A DNA stretch of 64,000 bases. It comes from Branchiostoma floridae. Its lineage: Eukaryota; Chordata; Leptocardii; Amphioxiformes; Branchiostomatidae. The first letter of the stretch is position 1, and each line of letters starts with the position of its first letter. The translations under genes and the position numbers were made by a program. The stretch lies in assembly GCF_000003815.2 (NCBI RefSeq), contig NC_049988.1, positions 7,810,698-7,874,697 on the forward strand, in the 5' to 3' direction. Below the pieces are notes generated by a model. It was not told the origin of the DNA and made no database searches. It saw only the letters and a program-made list of their open reading frames with translations. This document shows, one piece after another, positions 1 through 13,300 of the stretch.

Positions 1-3000
1 GGTAAATTTGGTCACTGGAAAAAGGTGGGCAGACCCATCGGGTTATTTTAAAAAAATTTGGTTGAGAGGTGAAATTTTAGTTTAATGTATAGGGCCTTAT
101 AAAAAAGGTTAAAAAAGGGGAAAAGCCCCCTGACTTCCTTCTGAGAGCATATGTGACATTTATAGTACCCTGACGTCATTACGCATTGATGTCTGTTAAA
201 TTTGTCACTTTCAGTACGTAACGGAGACACCCCGGTATAAATGGAAAGAGTTTGGTCGAAGAAGTATATTTAATTTATTGTCGAAGAAGCTTTATGAGCT
301 AGGTCAAAACAGTGGAAACCCCGCCCTGACCTCCTTCTGAGCGCATATGTCAACTTTATGGTACCCTGACGTCATTACCCATTCATGTCTGTTAAATTTG
401 TCACTTTGAGTACTTAGCGTAGACACACAGATGTGATGAAAAAGAGTTTGGTCGAAGTTGTATGTTTAGTTTATGGTCAATGACTTTTCGAATTAGGTCA
501 AAACAGGGGAAACCCCGCCGGGACTCTTTTCGGGGGGCAAATGTAAATTTTAAGGCACCCGAAGCCTCATGCCACTGAGTCCTGTTAATTTGTCACTTGG
601 AGTACGTAGCGTAGACACACTGGGTGTAATTAAAAAGAGTTTGGTTGAAGTTGTATGTTTAGTTTATTGGTCTATGACTTTTTTAAATAAGGTCAAAACA
701 GTGGAAAACCCACCCTGACTTCCTTCTGAGCGCATATGTCAACTTTATTTTACCCTGACGTCATTACGCATTGATGTCTGTTAAATTTGTCACTTGGAGA
801 ACGTTGCGCAGACACATCGGTGTATTTGAAAAGAGTTTGGTCGAAGTTGTATGTTTAGTTTATTGTCTATGACTTTATAAATAAGGTCAAAACAGTGGAA
901 AAGCCGCCTGACTTCCTTCTGAGCGCATATGTCAACTTTATGGTACCCTGACGTCATTACGCATTGATGTCTGTTAAATTTGTCACTTTCAGTACGTAAC
1001 GGAGACACCCCGGTATAAATGGAAAGAGTTTGGTCGAAGTTGTATGTTTAATTTATTGTCGATGAAGCTTTATGAGCTAGGTCAAAACAGTGGAAACCCC
1101 GCCCTGACCTCCTTCTGAGCGCATATGTCAACTTTATGGTACCCTGACGTCATTACCCATTCATGTCTGTTAAATTTGTCACTTTGAGTACTTAGCGTAG
1201 ACACACAGATGTGATGAAAAAGAGTTTGGTCGAAGTTGTATGTTTAGTTTATTGTCTATGGCTTTATGAACTAGGTCAAAACAGTGGAAAAGCCGCCCTG
1301 ACTTCCTTCTGAGCGCATATGTCATTTTTATGGTACCCTGACGTCATTACCCATTCATGTCTGTTAAATTTGTCACTTTGAGTACTTAGCGTAGACACTC
1401 CGATGTGATGAAAAAGAGTTTGGTCGAAGTTGTATGTTTAGTTTATTGTCTATGGCTTTATGAACTAGGTCAAAACAGTGGAAAAGCCGCCCTGACTTCC
1501 TTCTGAGCGCATATGTCATTTTTATGGTACCCTGACGTCATTACCCATTCATATCTGTTAAATTTGTCACTTTGAGTACGTAGCGTAGACACTCCGATGT
1601 GATGAAAAAGAGTTTGGCCGAAGTTGTATGTTTAGTTTATTGCCTATGGCTTTATGAACTAGGTCAAAACAGTGGAAAAGCCGCCCTGACTTCCTTCTGA
1701 GTGCATATGTCAACTTTATGGTACCCTGACGTCATTACGCATTGATGTCTGTTAAATTTGTCACTTTGAGTACGTGGCGTAGACACACTGGTGTAATCTA
1801 AAAGAGTTCGGTCCAAGTTGTATGTTTGCTTTATTGTCAATGACCCTTTCAATTAGGTCAAAACAAAACCCGCCATGATTTCCTTGTCAACTTTATGGTA
1901 CCCTGACGTCATTTCGCATTGATGTCTGTTAAATTTGTCACTTTGAGTACGTAGCGTCAACACACCGGTGTAAATGGAAAGAGTTTGGTCGAAGTTGTAT
2001 GTTTACTTTATTGTCAATGACCCTTTCAATTAGGTCAAAACAAAACCCGCCATGATTTCCTTGTCAACTTTATGGTACCCTGACGTCATTACGCATTAAT
2101 GTCTGTTAAATTTGTCACTTTGAGTACGTGGCGTAGACACACCGGTGTAATGGAAAAGAGTTTGGTCGAAGTTGTATGTTTAGTTTATTGTCTATGGCTT
2201 TATGAACTAGGTCAAAACAGTGAAAAAGCCGCCCTGACTTCCTTCTGAGCGCATATGTCAACTTTATGGTACCCTGACGTCATTACGTACATGTATTGAT
2301 GTCTGTTAAATTTGTCACTTTGAATACGTAGCGTAGACACACCGGTGTAACGAAAAAGAGTTTGGTCGAAGTTTTATGTTTAGTTTATTGTCTATCACTC
2401 TATGACTTTTTGAATTAGATCAGAACAGTGGAAAACCCGCCATGATTTCCTTGTCAACTTTATGGTACCCCGACGTCATTACGCATTGATGTCTGTTAAA
2501 TTTGTCACCTTGAGTACGTGGCGTAGACACGCCGGTGTACTTTAAAAGAGTTTGGTCGAAGTTGTATGTTTAGTTTATTGTCTATGACTTTTTGAATTCG
2601 GTCAAAACAGTGGAAAACCCGCCCTGACTTTCTTCTGACCGCATATGTCAATTGTATGGCACTCTGACGTCATTACGCCTCGATGTCTGTTAAATTTGAG
2701 ACTAGTAATACGTAGCGGAGACACTCCGGTGTAAACAGAAGGGGGTTGGTTGAAGTTGTATGTTTAGTGTATTGTATATGAATTTTCAATTAGGTCAATA
2801 GCATGGAAAACCCGGCCTGACTTCCTTCTGACCGCATATGTCAACTTTATTGTACCCTGACGTCATTACGCATTGATGTCTGTTAAATTTGTCACTTTGA
2901 GTACGTAGCGTAGACACACCGGTGTAATTGAAAAGAGTTTGGTTGAAGTTGTATGTTTAGTTTATTGTCGATGAAGCTATTTTAATGCGATTAAAATGGT

Positions 3001-3190
3001 TGAAACCCGCTCTGGCTTCCATATGACCGCATATGTCAACTTTATGGCACTCTGACGTTATTACGCCTTGCTGTCTGTTAAATTTGTCACTTGAAGTACG
3101 ACGCGTTGACATTTTAGTACACTTGAAATGAGTTTGGACAAACTTCTATGTTTAGTTTAATGTCGATGAGGCTTTTAGTTCGGTAAAAAT
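1..3190. repeat. 194-bp tandem satellite array with CRE palindrome
   Basis: About 16 head-to-tail copies of a unit near 194 bp, cut by the window start. Anchoring on TGACGTCA gives copies at 171, 367, 756, 949, 1145, 1339, 1533, 1727, 1904, 2081, 2275, 2665 and 2858, with mutated forms at about 562, 2471 and 3053. Steps are 193-196 bp, except two of 177 bp where a GTGGAAAAGCC...GCGCATAT block is missing. Variants seen at 212 and 402 recur 778 bp later, which is four units, so there is some higher-order structure. Short minus-strand ORFs repeat with the unit and are not genes. The array fades out near 3190. Confidence 0.95.
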
Positions 3191-3426
3191 GTAGGATTTT
3201 GCAATTAGTAAGAAAGGACACTCACTCCGGTAGGTGTCGCTGTTAGAGGTTTATATGATTTTGTTGTTTTTTGTTTAACTAAGAGTCCTGACTTTGCCAT
3301 AGCATAAGTATGTGGTAATCCAAGAAATGTCATATTTTAGCTTCCAAAACGGGCCATAGCAGGCCAGAAATGTGTTTGAGAGGACATAGAAGTGATTGCA
3401 ATAATGCTGTACTTTCTCCCCTACAG

Positions 3427-3544
3427 GTACAATGGTACAGTCTGGCCCCCTCTCCCCGGCCTACTCTCACCGGCCTGCCCTCCCCATATGGCTGGCACCG
3501 GGAGCGCTCCTTACCCAGATGGACAAGTGTGTCATGGTTGCTGA
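3427..3544 (+). other. isolated GC-rich exon-like segment
   Basis: A pyrimidine-rich tract ending CTACAG (3421-3426) looks like a splice acceptor and is followed by about 100 bp of GC-rich sequence in an AT-rich setting. Two frames stay open to stops at 3542 and 3549, giving 38-40 residues rich in Pro and Gly. I recognise no domain. At about 3523 it runs directly into a locally duplicated repeat, so it may be a relic exon or part of a mobile element. Confidence 0.2.
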
Positions 3545-4260
3545 GCATTGATTGTTCAATTAATTTACGTTGACCAATCAGCATATGTCGATTGAAATGA
3601 CTAATCAGCATTCACATCTCATTTAGGCCGCACAGTCTTATTCGCGGTAAAATGATTGCCACGAAAAACTTACACTTTTTTCACATTTTTGTTGTATCAT
3701 GGCCGCTATTTGTACCCTATTTAAACGCGAAACTCAGCGAGACCTGAACTTTACTGTGTGGTGGCATGATAAGTCGGCTTCTAGATCGCTTTTTAGAGTT
3801 TAATAGTAGATATCCGACGTACAAAATAGTGCGACCGAAATCTTGAAACTATGCTTCACTTGTTGCAATGATATTTTTTATCACTAGTCGGCGCTTTTGA
3901 TCCATGTAGTTGATCGGCGCATTAGGTACCTTGCTACGAACTTGACCATCAAAGAGTCTTTTAGATCGTTTTGTGAATTGACAAGTTTGTCATAGTTGCT
4001 GCACATTAATTGTTCAATTAATTAACGTTTGTTCAGTTAATTTATAATCAGCGTATATCATAGTTTGGCCTGCGGGAGTATTTTTCCGTATGTCGACTGT
4101 TGAAACGACTAATCAGCGTCCACATCACGCACAGTACCTATTCGCGGTAAAAATTAGTGCCACCGAAAACTTTTTCACATTTTTGTTGTATCATGGTTGC
4201 TATTTATACACTATTTGCAAACAATTGAACACGAAAGTCAGCAAGGCCTAAACTAACTGT
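3523..4260. repeat. local direct duplication, about 240 bp per copy
   Basis: 3523-3760 and 3978-4260 are diverged direct copies. Shared landmarks are GACAAGTNTGTCAT, TTGTTCAATTAATT, TATTCGCGGTAAAA and TTTTTGTTGTATCATGG in the same order. No terminal repeats or coding capacity are seen. Confidence 0.75.
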
Positions 4261-4454
4261 TCAATAAACATATGAAGTATGGAATAGTTGAGTATTTTCA
4301 TCAGTTAGTAACAGTTAATAGTATTGTTTCTTGTTGACAAACTACGACCATCTCCGTTCTTCAGTGGGGGCTGTTCAGAGTTCACTAGCACTGTTCAGCG
4401 AATTTTCGACACAAGTCAAGTCGCTCAGTTGGGTTGGGCATTCATGGTAACTAG

Positions 4455-7180
4455 TGTATTGACTAATGTACTCCAAGGATTGTGCGCAATGGCACTAATG
4501 CCCTTCCGATCCTCTTCTGGACGCGATGTGCTTAAAAGTAAGTTCTGCTTCATACCACACGGACGCATAAAATTTTAGTACCGGTCTCACACACGTGATG
4601 AAACATCAACTCTCACAATTCCACCTGTTGTCATAATACTACCACATCAAAAACATTGTTATAGAGGCCTTCTTAAGATTGGCTTTGAACACCTATAACG
4701 TTATAAGTGTGTACCTCAGGCTTACTGATACTGCATCGGTACATCTCTTTAAAACACTTTGAATTCATTTTTTTTCTCACGTGGCAGCAATATGGCTTCT
4801 GGTGGGATTATGAGAGTTGATGTTACACAGAATACAGACAAGTGATAACGTTATCGATGTTAGTCAAGTGTTTGGCTACAAGGATACATTAGAGCGTTTT
4901 CAGTAAAACAGTTTATGTAACCTCTCTATATCCAGTTATATCTAATATATAAGCAGATGAACAGTTGACTAAAAGGTCAAATTATCGAGGGAAAGCGGAT
5001 GATATTCACATACATCCTTATCTTCTCACTAAACATACAGAAAAGCGAAAAGTACATGAATGTAGGTGGCGCTTCGACGGGAGACCAGAGAGGGACATGC
5101 GCTCCTCGTGCGGTGTCTAGAAATCGATTCTTTCTATGTCAAATCGTCTTCAATGTCGTTGTACATGTGTTTAAAGACGTCTGGACCTGTTTGAGGAGTT
5201 ATCTCTGCTTGTAACCCTTATTTTTACATTGCTTGTAACCCTTATTTTTACATTTTACAAGTCGATACTACATACCCTATGAGAGTCCAATCTGCAGTAT
5301 CGCTCCCGGCCGTCCCCTCAAAAGTGACTAAGACGACCGTTAAATTGCCAAAGTTTGGTCTTTTCGGGAATGGGGAAATTGCGGAAGGCTCGTAAAGGGG
5401 TTTGAGCTCCTAAGGCTTTCTCAACTTTGTTTTTGAAAATGCGACCACCTAACATGGAGGATGATATCTGATGGGATATAAGATATTTCAGAAATATAAC
5501 AGTGGAAAATTAGGTCATGAATACGATGTTTCCTTCGCGTTTTGCCAGTAGACGCAGTAACGTTATATATAGCCCTTTCAATTCTTGTAAGTTGTTACGT
5601 TCTGAAGGGCGCCCACATCCAAATTTCCCCTTTGTTTTGTAAAGCTAGAAGAATTTAATAAACAAATGCAGCGATGTTTTGGTTGTATATCAATAGCGAC
5701 AGATTTTTTTTCCTTTCCAAATATAGAAAGTACAAAATGCGCCGTTGTGGCCTAACATGTAGCTTTGTCGGATACCTGTAACAAAAATTCGTCGTTGTTC
5801 ATGCAGAGACTTAATGCTTTAATTCAGTTGGATATTCTGATAATTCGTGTATTGTACTCCAAGGATAGTGCGTAATGCTCTATCTCTTCTGGGCTCGTTC
5901 CAAAGACGCTGCGTGCTGAGCAGTAAGTCCAGGGCACACAATATAGTACCGGTCTCACACACATGATGTAACATTGACTCTCATAATTCTACCGGGTGCC
6001 ATAATATTGCCACATAAAAAATACTTCATTATAAAGGCCTTATCAAGATTGGTTTTGAACACCTAAATATCTGAAGTGTGTATACACCTCAGAATCACTG
6101 ATGCAGCATTGGTACATCTCTTTAAATCACTTCAAATTCATGTGTTTTACTCATATTGCGGTAATATGACATCTGGTGGAATTATGAGAGTTAATATTTA
6201 TCAATATATAGAATACAAACAAGGGATCGATGTAAGTCAACATTAATTTGTTTGGTATACAAAGATACAGTGCAGCTAGTGTTTTCAGTAAAGCAGTCTA
6301 TACAGACTGTCATGTCGTACATAAGCAGATAAACAGTTGACTAAAAGTTGAAAGTTATCGAGGAAAAGCAAATTATATTTATATACATCATTAACTACTC
6401 ATTTCATACAGAAAATGCGATATGTACATGAATGTAGGTGGCGCTTCGGCGGGAAGCCAGAGAGCAACATGCGTTCCCCGTGCGGTGCCTGGAAACCGAA
6501 CCTTTCTGTGTCAAATCGTGTTTTTATAAGTTTTAAATGCCATTCTAAATGTAGGTGAAGACGTCTGGACCTGTTTGGCGGAGTGACATCTGCCTGTAAC
6601 CCTTGTGTCTGGTTTATTTCGCATTTTACAACTTGGTACTATATACCCTAAGAGAGCCCAATCTGCAGTACCGCTCCCGGCCGTCCCCTCAAAAGTGACT
6701 AAGACGACCGTCAAATTGCCAAATTTCGGTCTTTTCGGCAATGGGCAAATTGCGAAAGACTCGCAAAGGGGTTTGAATTTCTGAGGCTTTCTTAACTTTG
6801 TTTTTGAAAATGCGGCCACCTAGCATAGAGGATGATAATATTTAAGATATTTCACAAACAAAAGTAATGGGAAAATAGGTAAAAATGACATGTTAACAGT
6901 TTTGTTCGCGTTTTACCAGTATATGCGGTATATATAGCCGGTACAATTTCTGTAAGTTTTAGCATTCCGATGGGCTCCCACATATTTCGTAAAGCATCAA
7001 GAATTTGAACAAATGCAGTGGTGTTTTTGGTTCTATGTCAACAGCTACAGACTTTTCCTTTCCGATGAAAGCTCCTTGCCAATACAGAAAGTACAAAATG
7101 TACAGTGGTAGCTTTTATCATAATTTATCCATTTTAAACTCGCAATTGTCTAATATGTAGCTTTGTTGGATATCTGGCTC
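4455..7180. repeat. tandem duplication with 1.37-kb unit
   Basis: Copy A (about 4455-5790) and copy B (about 5845-7180) are collinear and diverged. Paired landmarks lie about 1,370 bp apart: TACCGGTCTCACACAC, GTACATGAATGTAGGTGGCG (5052 and 6423) and the CAATCTGCAGTA...CCCCTCAAAAG block (5287 and 6658). Copy B holds a 102-codon minus ORF (6511-6819), but copy A does not keep it intact, so it is not supported as a gene. This may be a duplicated mobile element of unknown class. Confidence 0.8.
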
Positions 7181-7350
7181 TTTAAGCTTAGTTGGATACC
7201 TGTTTCTTTAAAAAAGGTTGAGTGTTTGTATTTGATGGCATATTGGTAGGAGGATGTACAGTCAAGTGGCCGTTGATATTGGAAAATAGTCCTAGTTTTC
7301 AGAATTTAAGGATATGAAGTAGACCACAAGTGAATAATACCTACTTGCAG

Positions 7351-7614
7351 CCCAGCCCTCAACACAATCACCAGAACTCGTGCAAAGAATTGCTGCAGAC
7401 ACTCGTGTTTTCCGTGTGACCACAATATCAGAACCTGCTAAGTTCACCTGAGGTAAGTGAGGAGCCAGCAATAACTGTACGGCACCAGTTCCAGAGTGGT
7501 GTACCCCAACAAAACGGGTGTTGCCCAGTATTTATTCAGATCCAGATCACAAATCAAGGGACCAGATAGGTAGGTATCCTGTTAACTTTCACAGAATGCT
7601 TCATGGCAAATAAA
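7351..7614 (+). CDS. possible 3'-terminal exon of an unidentified gene
   Basis: CTACTTGCAG (7341-7350) is a good acceptor. After it one frame runs 32 codons (QPSTQSPELV... to ...EPAKFT) to a TGA at 7449-7451, immediately followed by a GTAAGT donor-like sequence at 7453. AATAAA lies at 7609-7614, giving a plausible short 3' UTR or a final non-coding exon. No family is recognised and no upstream exon was located in the window. If real, the gene converges on MED1. The satellite array would then lie within or beside its introns. Confidence 0.25.
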
Positions 7615-8023
7615 GTTATTTCTATCTGAGTATTTATGTTCTAACTACACTATCTTTATTGTTTACGCTGCCTTTATACTATTTGTGTGAGGACAACTTG
7701 TATAGCTGTTTAGTTTAATGATCTATTTTGCCCCTCTTTCACATTATGATAAATTCAAATAGAGCGAAATCAACATCTTTTGCTGTTATTAAAGACTGAT
7801 GCTGTCTGAAATGTCTTAGCATCTTTGGGACGTTATGTCATCCAGTTGAATAGACTAATTCTGTATCCTACTATCAATTTACTTATAAATGGATATCTAA
7901 CCTTGACAGAAACACCCATCCTGAGGACTGAAATAAAAGTTAAAATATTTTGTCTCTTCATTGACTCTTCATTCACACTCACTAAAACAAGACAGTCTCA
8001 TTTGCATACAAAACGGTTGGTAC

Positions 8024-10335
8024 TTTATTCATGACCCCAAAGAAAAGGTCATACTAACATGTGATTATATACAGAGCGTAAATATAATGTGCACATCGTA
8101 CATTGGCCTATACAACAAGGAATCTGGACTATAATAAGGGCGATATACCAACACTTAAGTATGTGTGTAAAAAATCTATCCTTGTTCCCTCAAGATACAG
8201 TGGTAGAGTCTTACCATACAGTCTTACTAGTATAAGACACTTGGGTCCTTAAGGTGAAGATTATGTCACAAGACAAATCTTGATTCTTGAGTAACTGTTA
8301 AAACTGTTAAGAGCATAAATAGAACTTGCAACATGTAACAAAATTTTCCACTACGATTTCTTTCTATACAGCTCCTTTGGCAAAAGTTCTAAATCTTATA
8401 AAAACACTAGCATAATCTAAGTATTACATATGTTGGCCACTGGCTAGTAGTACCAAAAAAGCCTATAGAATTAAGAAGTATGCCAACTACAATTAGATAC
8501 TTTCATTTTATAAAAAAGTTGACAAATGAGTTCATGTTAGGATTAAAACATGAAGCTAAATGAGAGAGTAATAAAAAGATACAATTTACATACACTTCAA
8601 AAATTTGACTGTGTTTTTGATACTCTTGGATAATTTGACCTGAATATGATGCTATGTTTATTATACAGCTATTTCAATACATGCATTAATAATTGCAGGG
8701 GGAACTTTTATATTCCCAATAAAACAGAGCTGTTTTATACTTGGTTGGACATCATTTCTTGGGCACATCAAAATATCTGCATATCTACCTTTGCCTTACT
8801 ACATGTACATGAATAGTGGTGTCTACTGCAATTTTACCACACTTATTAGTCTGAAAATTTCCATGCTTTTTATCGCACTTTTTTCTGATAAAAACAATAT
8901 ACGCTTTCCATAATTCATGAGCATGAACATGTGATAATTTCATTACTGCGGTCTGAAAAATTTCCATGCTTTTGATCCATCTGAAAAAAATTAGAATTGG
9001 GAGGATTCAACCAATCAAATAGTTAAAATCTATATTTTGGGAATTCATTTCAAAGACTAGCCCCAAAATACAACATTTGAAGCACCTGCCTTTTCCGCAC
9101 AATTTCAATGAGCAATGTACTTGTCAATGCTAACTGCAGAGTGCATCTACAGTTGGGAACTATAGGGGGTCATTCAGTTCATAGGTTCGGCTTAACAAAG
9201 AATACTTTTGTCTAATAATCAAAAATACAATCAAGTCCAAGAATCATACTTGCTGTTCTTACAGTAAGTCGTCTAACGTCATCACAATTCTATAATACAA
9301 TACTGTAAGATGTTTTAGTTTGGTGGTGCTGTATTTTTCAGGTTATGTAAGGCAAGCAATTTGGGAGGGTTTTATCTGTCAGAATAACCATTTTTCAGAC
9401 AAGTCAAATTCTATAATTGTATTGACTGATGTTCAGTTATACTCAGTAAAACCACCAAATTTGCCAACGTCAAATACTTACCAAACTTCCTCATATCACA
9501 GTATTGGGAAATACAAACTTCGTACAACACTGGGAGACGGAAAGTCCTAAACTGGGCAGTTTTCTGTGCCCAGAGAAGATTCAGAGTCCTAATCAATGGT
9601 ACATATCACATAAATAATACAAACACAGCTGTGCTGTAGTCCTAGGCATATTGCTGTAGTTTACAAACTAATAAATATGCTCACTTCTATAAACTATGCT
9701 TAAAAAGGAAACCGTCATGGTCTAAAAAAACATCCAAGTGTAGTAACGAAGTGCCAAATTTCATATTTTCAATACTTTTCATTAAAATTTGTGGCTTGAT
9801 TGCCAACCATGATTGTGTGGTGGTACCATCCACACCTCAACAGACATAATAAACCTATTCTGACATCTGAAGATTACCATTTACATGACAGAAGAACACA
9901 ATTTGTATCTGTTTTCTTTGCACGTTGGGAATGAAACTTCTTATCTAAAATGCATCTTGTCAATACTGTCTCATTCGACAGCTAATCTTACTTCATTGCT
10001 ACAAATGATACTTTTACAAGTACATAGTTGCATCTGACATACCAAACTGTTTTTAACAGAGCTATTCGTTTTTGACTGAATGACAGGAAGAATTGTTGCC
10101 ACAGGAATCCCAGTGACATTATACATTTACAAATTCTACCTGGACTACTAGAAAATGAAATATGATAGAGCTGTTGTCATTGACTTTTACATGAGAAATG
10201 TAAAAAAAAATGCACCCTGTGTCCTTCTGAATATCAGAGATCTAACCTGATTGGCTATTTCAACTGCATTCCAACAATGAGAACTTTGGGTTATGTAACA
10301 GAACTCAGCATCACAGGTTCAATCTGATTGGTCTG
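8024..10335 (-). other. probable MED1 3' UTR
   Basis: About 2.3 kb of AT-rich sequence follows the MED1 stop codon on the minus strand without further coding exons. The first well-placed minus-strand poly(A) signal I noticed is AATAAA (TTTATT at 8024-8029). Nothing else is evident in it. The exact cleavage site is inferred. Confidence 0.4.
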
Positions 10336-13300
10336 TTACGAATCCATTCCACCAATCAGGGCTTCATCCATGAGATCATCATCAATGTCACATGGGCTGG
10401 CATCCGGTTGTGACTGGTCAGAAGTACCTTCATAAAGCAGATGGGACTGGTCGGGGTCTGACAGAGGGGACGTGTTCTCTGCTTGAGAGTCCACTTCTGG
10501 GTCCATGGAATGGTCGTGGTCTGGGGAATGAGTTGCAGGGGGGAGGGGGGCGCTGGTGTGTGCGTTGGCGGCACCAGGCACGTCAATGACAAGGTTACCA
10601 TCAGGACTGAGGGAGTGCAGATCATCTTGTCCGGGACTGTCAGCCTTCCCGTAGGGCTCCAGGACGGGCGGTTCCGGGTCCTGTGCCTGGCTGGGGCTGG
10701 TCTCCAGGGGGGAAGAGCTGCTCTCGTCACCGTAGCTGACCAATGAGGAGAGGGCACTTGTGTCCAGCTGCGTACCCACCGTCAAGGCCGGCATCGCGGC
10801 AGCAGCAGGGGCTGAACAATCCGGCTCCGCCTGGGGTTTCGATTTCGATCGATTCAGGTTGCCAGAACGTTCATCCGCTGTTGCAGATGACCTCTTTTTG
10901 CCACTTCTTTCCTCTGTGGTACCATTCGAGTTCTGAACTGAGGACGCAGTTTTCTCCTCGCCTCTTGATCGTGGTCGCTCTGCAGTCTTACTGTCTGCAG
11001 ACGTTGGACGGCTGCTGGAGTCTTCAGCTGAAATTTCAGTTACGATGGACGCATCTTCTGCAGTACTCCTGCTTGTCGTGTCTGATGTACTCAAGGACGT
11101 TTGGGGGTCAATTTCCTGAGGTTTGAGAAGGGGAGGCGGTGTCTCAGAGGACTCGTCTTGTTGGGTCGTTGTAGGTGAGACAGATTTCTCTCTTCTTTCG
11201 CTCAAGTGTTCGCTGTTAANNNNNNNNNNNNNNNNNNNNNNNNNNNNNNNNNNNNNNNNNNNNNNNNNNNNNNNNNNNNNNNNNNNNNNNNNNNNNNNNN
11301 NNNNNNNNNNNNNNNNNNNAGTCACCACATTGGAAGACTTGGACTTGACTGCATCCTTTGTGGTCTTGACATCAGCCTTAATGGCAGGCAGCTCAGGGAT
11401 GCCATTTGACGTGTGGCCGTACGACACAGTGCTGACTTGCGGACTTTCAGCTGTGCTAGCCTGCGAGGTGGGACTAACGTGAGCTGTGACCAGAACGACG
11501 CTATCGTTGTTGGAGATGCTGCTAACGTGCACGCTGCTGGCGGTGTTCTTTAGCTTGTCTATCACGGCAGACAGAGAACCCTTTCGGGAACGGATGGGAG
11601 ACTTGGAGTTGGATCGGGAGAGAGGTGGGGAGGACAGAGTCGCACGTGGAGACACAGTCGACTTGACTGTTGGAGAAGTGGCCGGGGCAGTGGAGATGAC
11701 AAGAGGAGCAGGTCGGGTGGTGGTGTGGGACGTCTCCTGGGCCAGTTTAGGCAATGCAGTGCTGGTCTTGGCCTTGCTTGAGCTTGAACTTTGCTTTGAG
11801 CTGGATTCCTTCTGCGCAGTGCTTGTTTTTGTGGAGGCAGAGGTGTTTGCAGAGGCGGTGACAAGTCCTGCAGAGGCGGCCTTGCTGCTTGCCGAGGACA
11901 AAGAGCTGGAGGATTTTGAGGAAGTCGATACTTTAGAAGTGGAAGATACAGCAACCTTGGAAGAGACAGTTGCAGAGGACGATGTGGCAGGATGTGATTT
12001 GCTCGACTGACTGCTCACCAGTTTTGGCCCTGATGTTGTACTTTTGGCACTAGCTGAAGGCTGTTTGAGACCCGATGATGTGGTTTTAGAGCCTGTGCTA
12101 GCTACTTTTGGCCCTGACACAAGCGGTTTTGATCCAGATGTCACAGTTTTGGGTGCAGAAGTTGATGTCTTGAGGCTTGGTGACGCAGACTGAGTTACAG
12201 ACTTAGAAACTGATGCTAAAGGTTTAGAAGTGGGGCCAGCAACTTTGGGGTTGGAAGATGCAACTTTAAGGCCTGATGACGACGTTTTGGAACTGGGTGT
12301 TACCGTTTTGGGCGTGCCAGATACAGGTTTGGGCACCGGAGATATAGTTTTTGGTCCGGATGTCACAGGTTTGGGAGTCGGGGTGGATACTTTGGGCGAT
12401 GACGAAGCAGGTTTGGGGCCTGACGTAGTCGGGGTGGACGCTCTAACCTGATCACCTCCTTTAGAAGAGGCGCTCTTGCTGGAACTGGATTTGCTGACAC
12501 TTTCGGTCTTAGCATTTCTCAAGGTGGCTGTGTAGGAAGATGAGGCTGAGGGATGCCTACTGATGGTGATCATAATCCTGGAGGGTTTGTCCTTGCTCGA
12601 GGATGACTTGCTTCCTGACCCCGACAACTGAGACTTAGATCGTGGGGACTGTCCACCTTTGCTGCTGCCTTCGGAGAGAGATTTCGACAGAGCTTTTGTT
12701 CTCATTGGACTTGCACTCCCTGTCCCAGACAAGGGTTTACCTCCACCCAGGCTCCCTGACTTGCCAATAGCTCCAACAGTCTTCGCCTGCAGGGACAGCA
12801 TGGCAGCTGGCTTCCCCCCTGAGCCTGATCGGGAGCTCTGCATGCTGGCTGGAGGTGTGTGGGACCTCGCAGTCTGTGTCGTCATGGGGAGCTGAGAGGA
12901 GGCACCGGGCAGGCTGGCAGGGGGAGTGTAGGACCTTGCCGGAGAAGTACTGTATGGGGGAGTAAAGGTTTTGGAAACTGGAGGAGTGCGGGAACCGTTG
13001 GGACCGACACCAGCTGCTCGAGGGGGGGACACCCCTGCCTCTGATCTTCTCCTTTTGCTCCCTTTGTCCTTCTTGTCCCCTGCCCGACTTCTCTTGCCGC
13101 TACTCTCAGCTCCATTGCTGCCCTCTGCAGAGCTTCTGCTTGAGCTTCTTCTCTTAGTCACTTTGGTGGAGCCGTCACTGCGACTGCCTTCACTGTCTGA
13201 CTTTCCGCTCTTAATGCTGGCTGTGTTGTTCCCTAAACTCACCGTGATCTTCAGGCTCCCTGTAGACTGCTGGGTAATGCTGGCAGAAGATGTTGTGGCA

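Noticed and set aside
48-1852. Recurrent minus-strand frames beginning MSPLRTESDKFNRH
   Set aside because: They recur with the 194-bp satellite unit, end differently in each copy and have no splice or expression context.
1-3190. CRISPR-like array
   Set aside because: Whole units repeat with no unique spacers, and the context is eukaryotic. The same holds for the 141-bp and 115-bp arrays.
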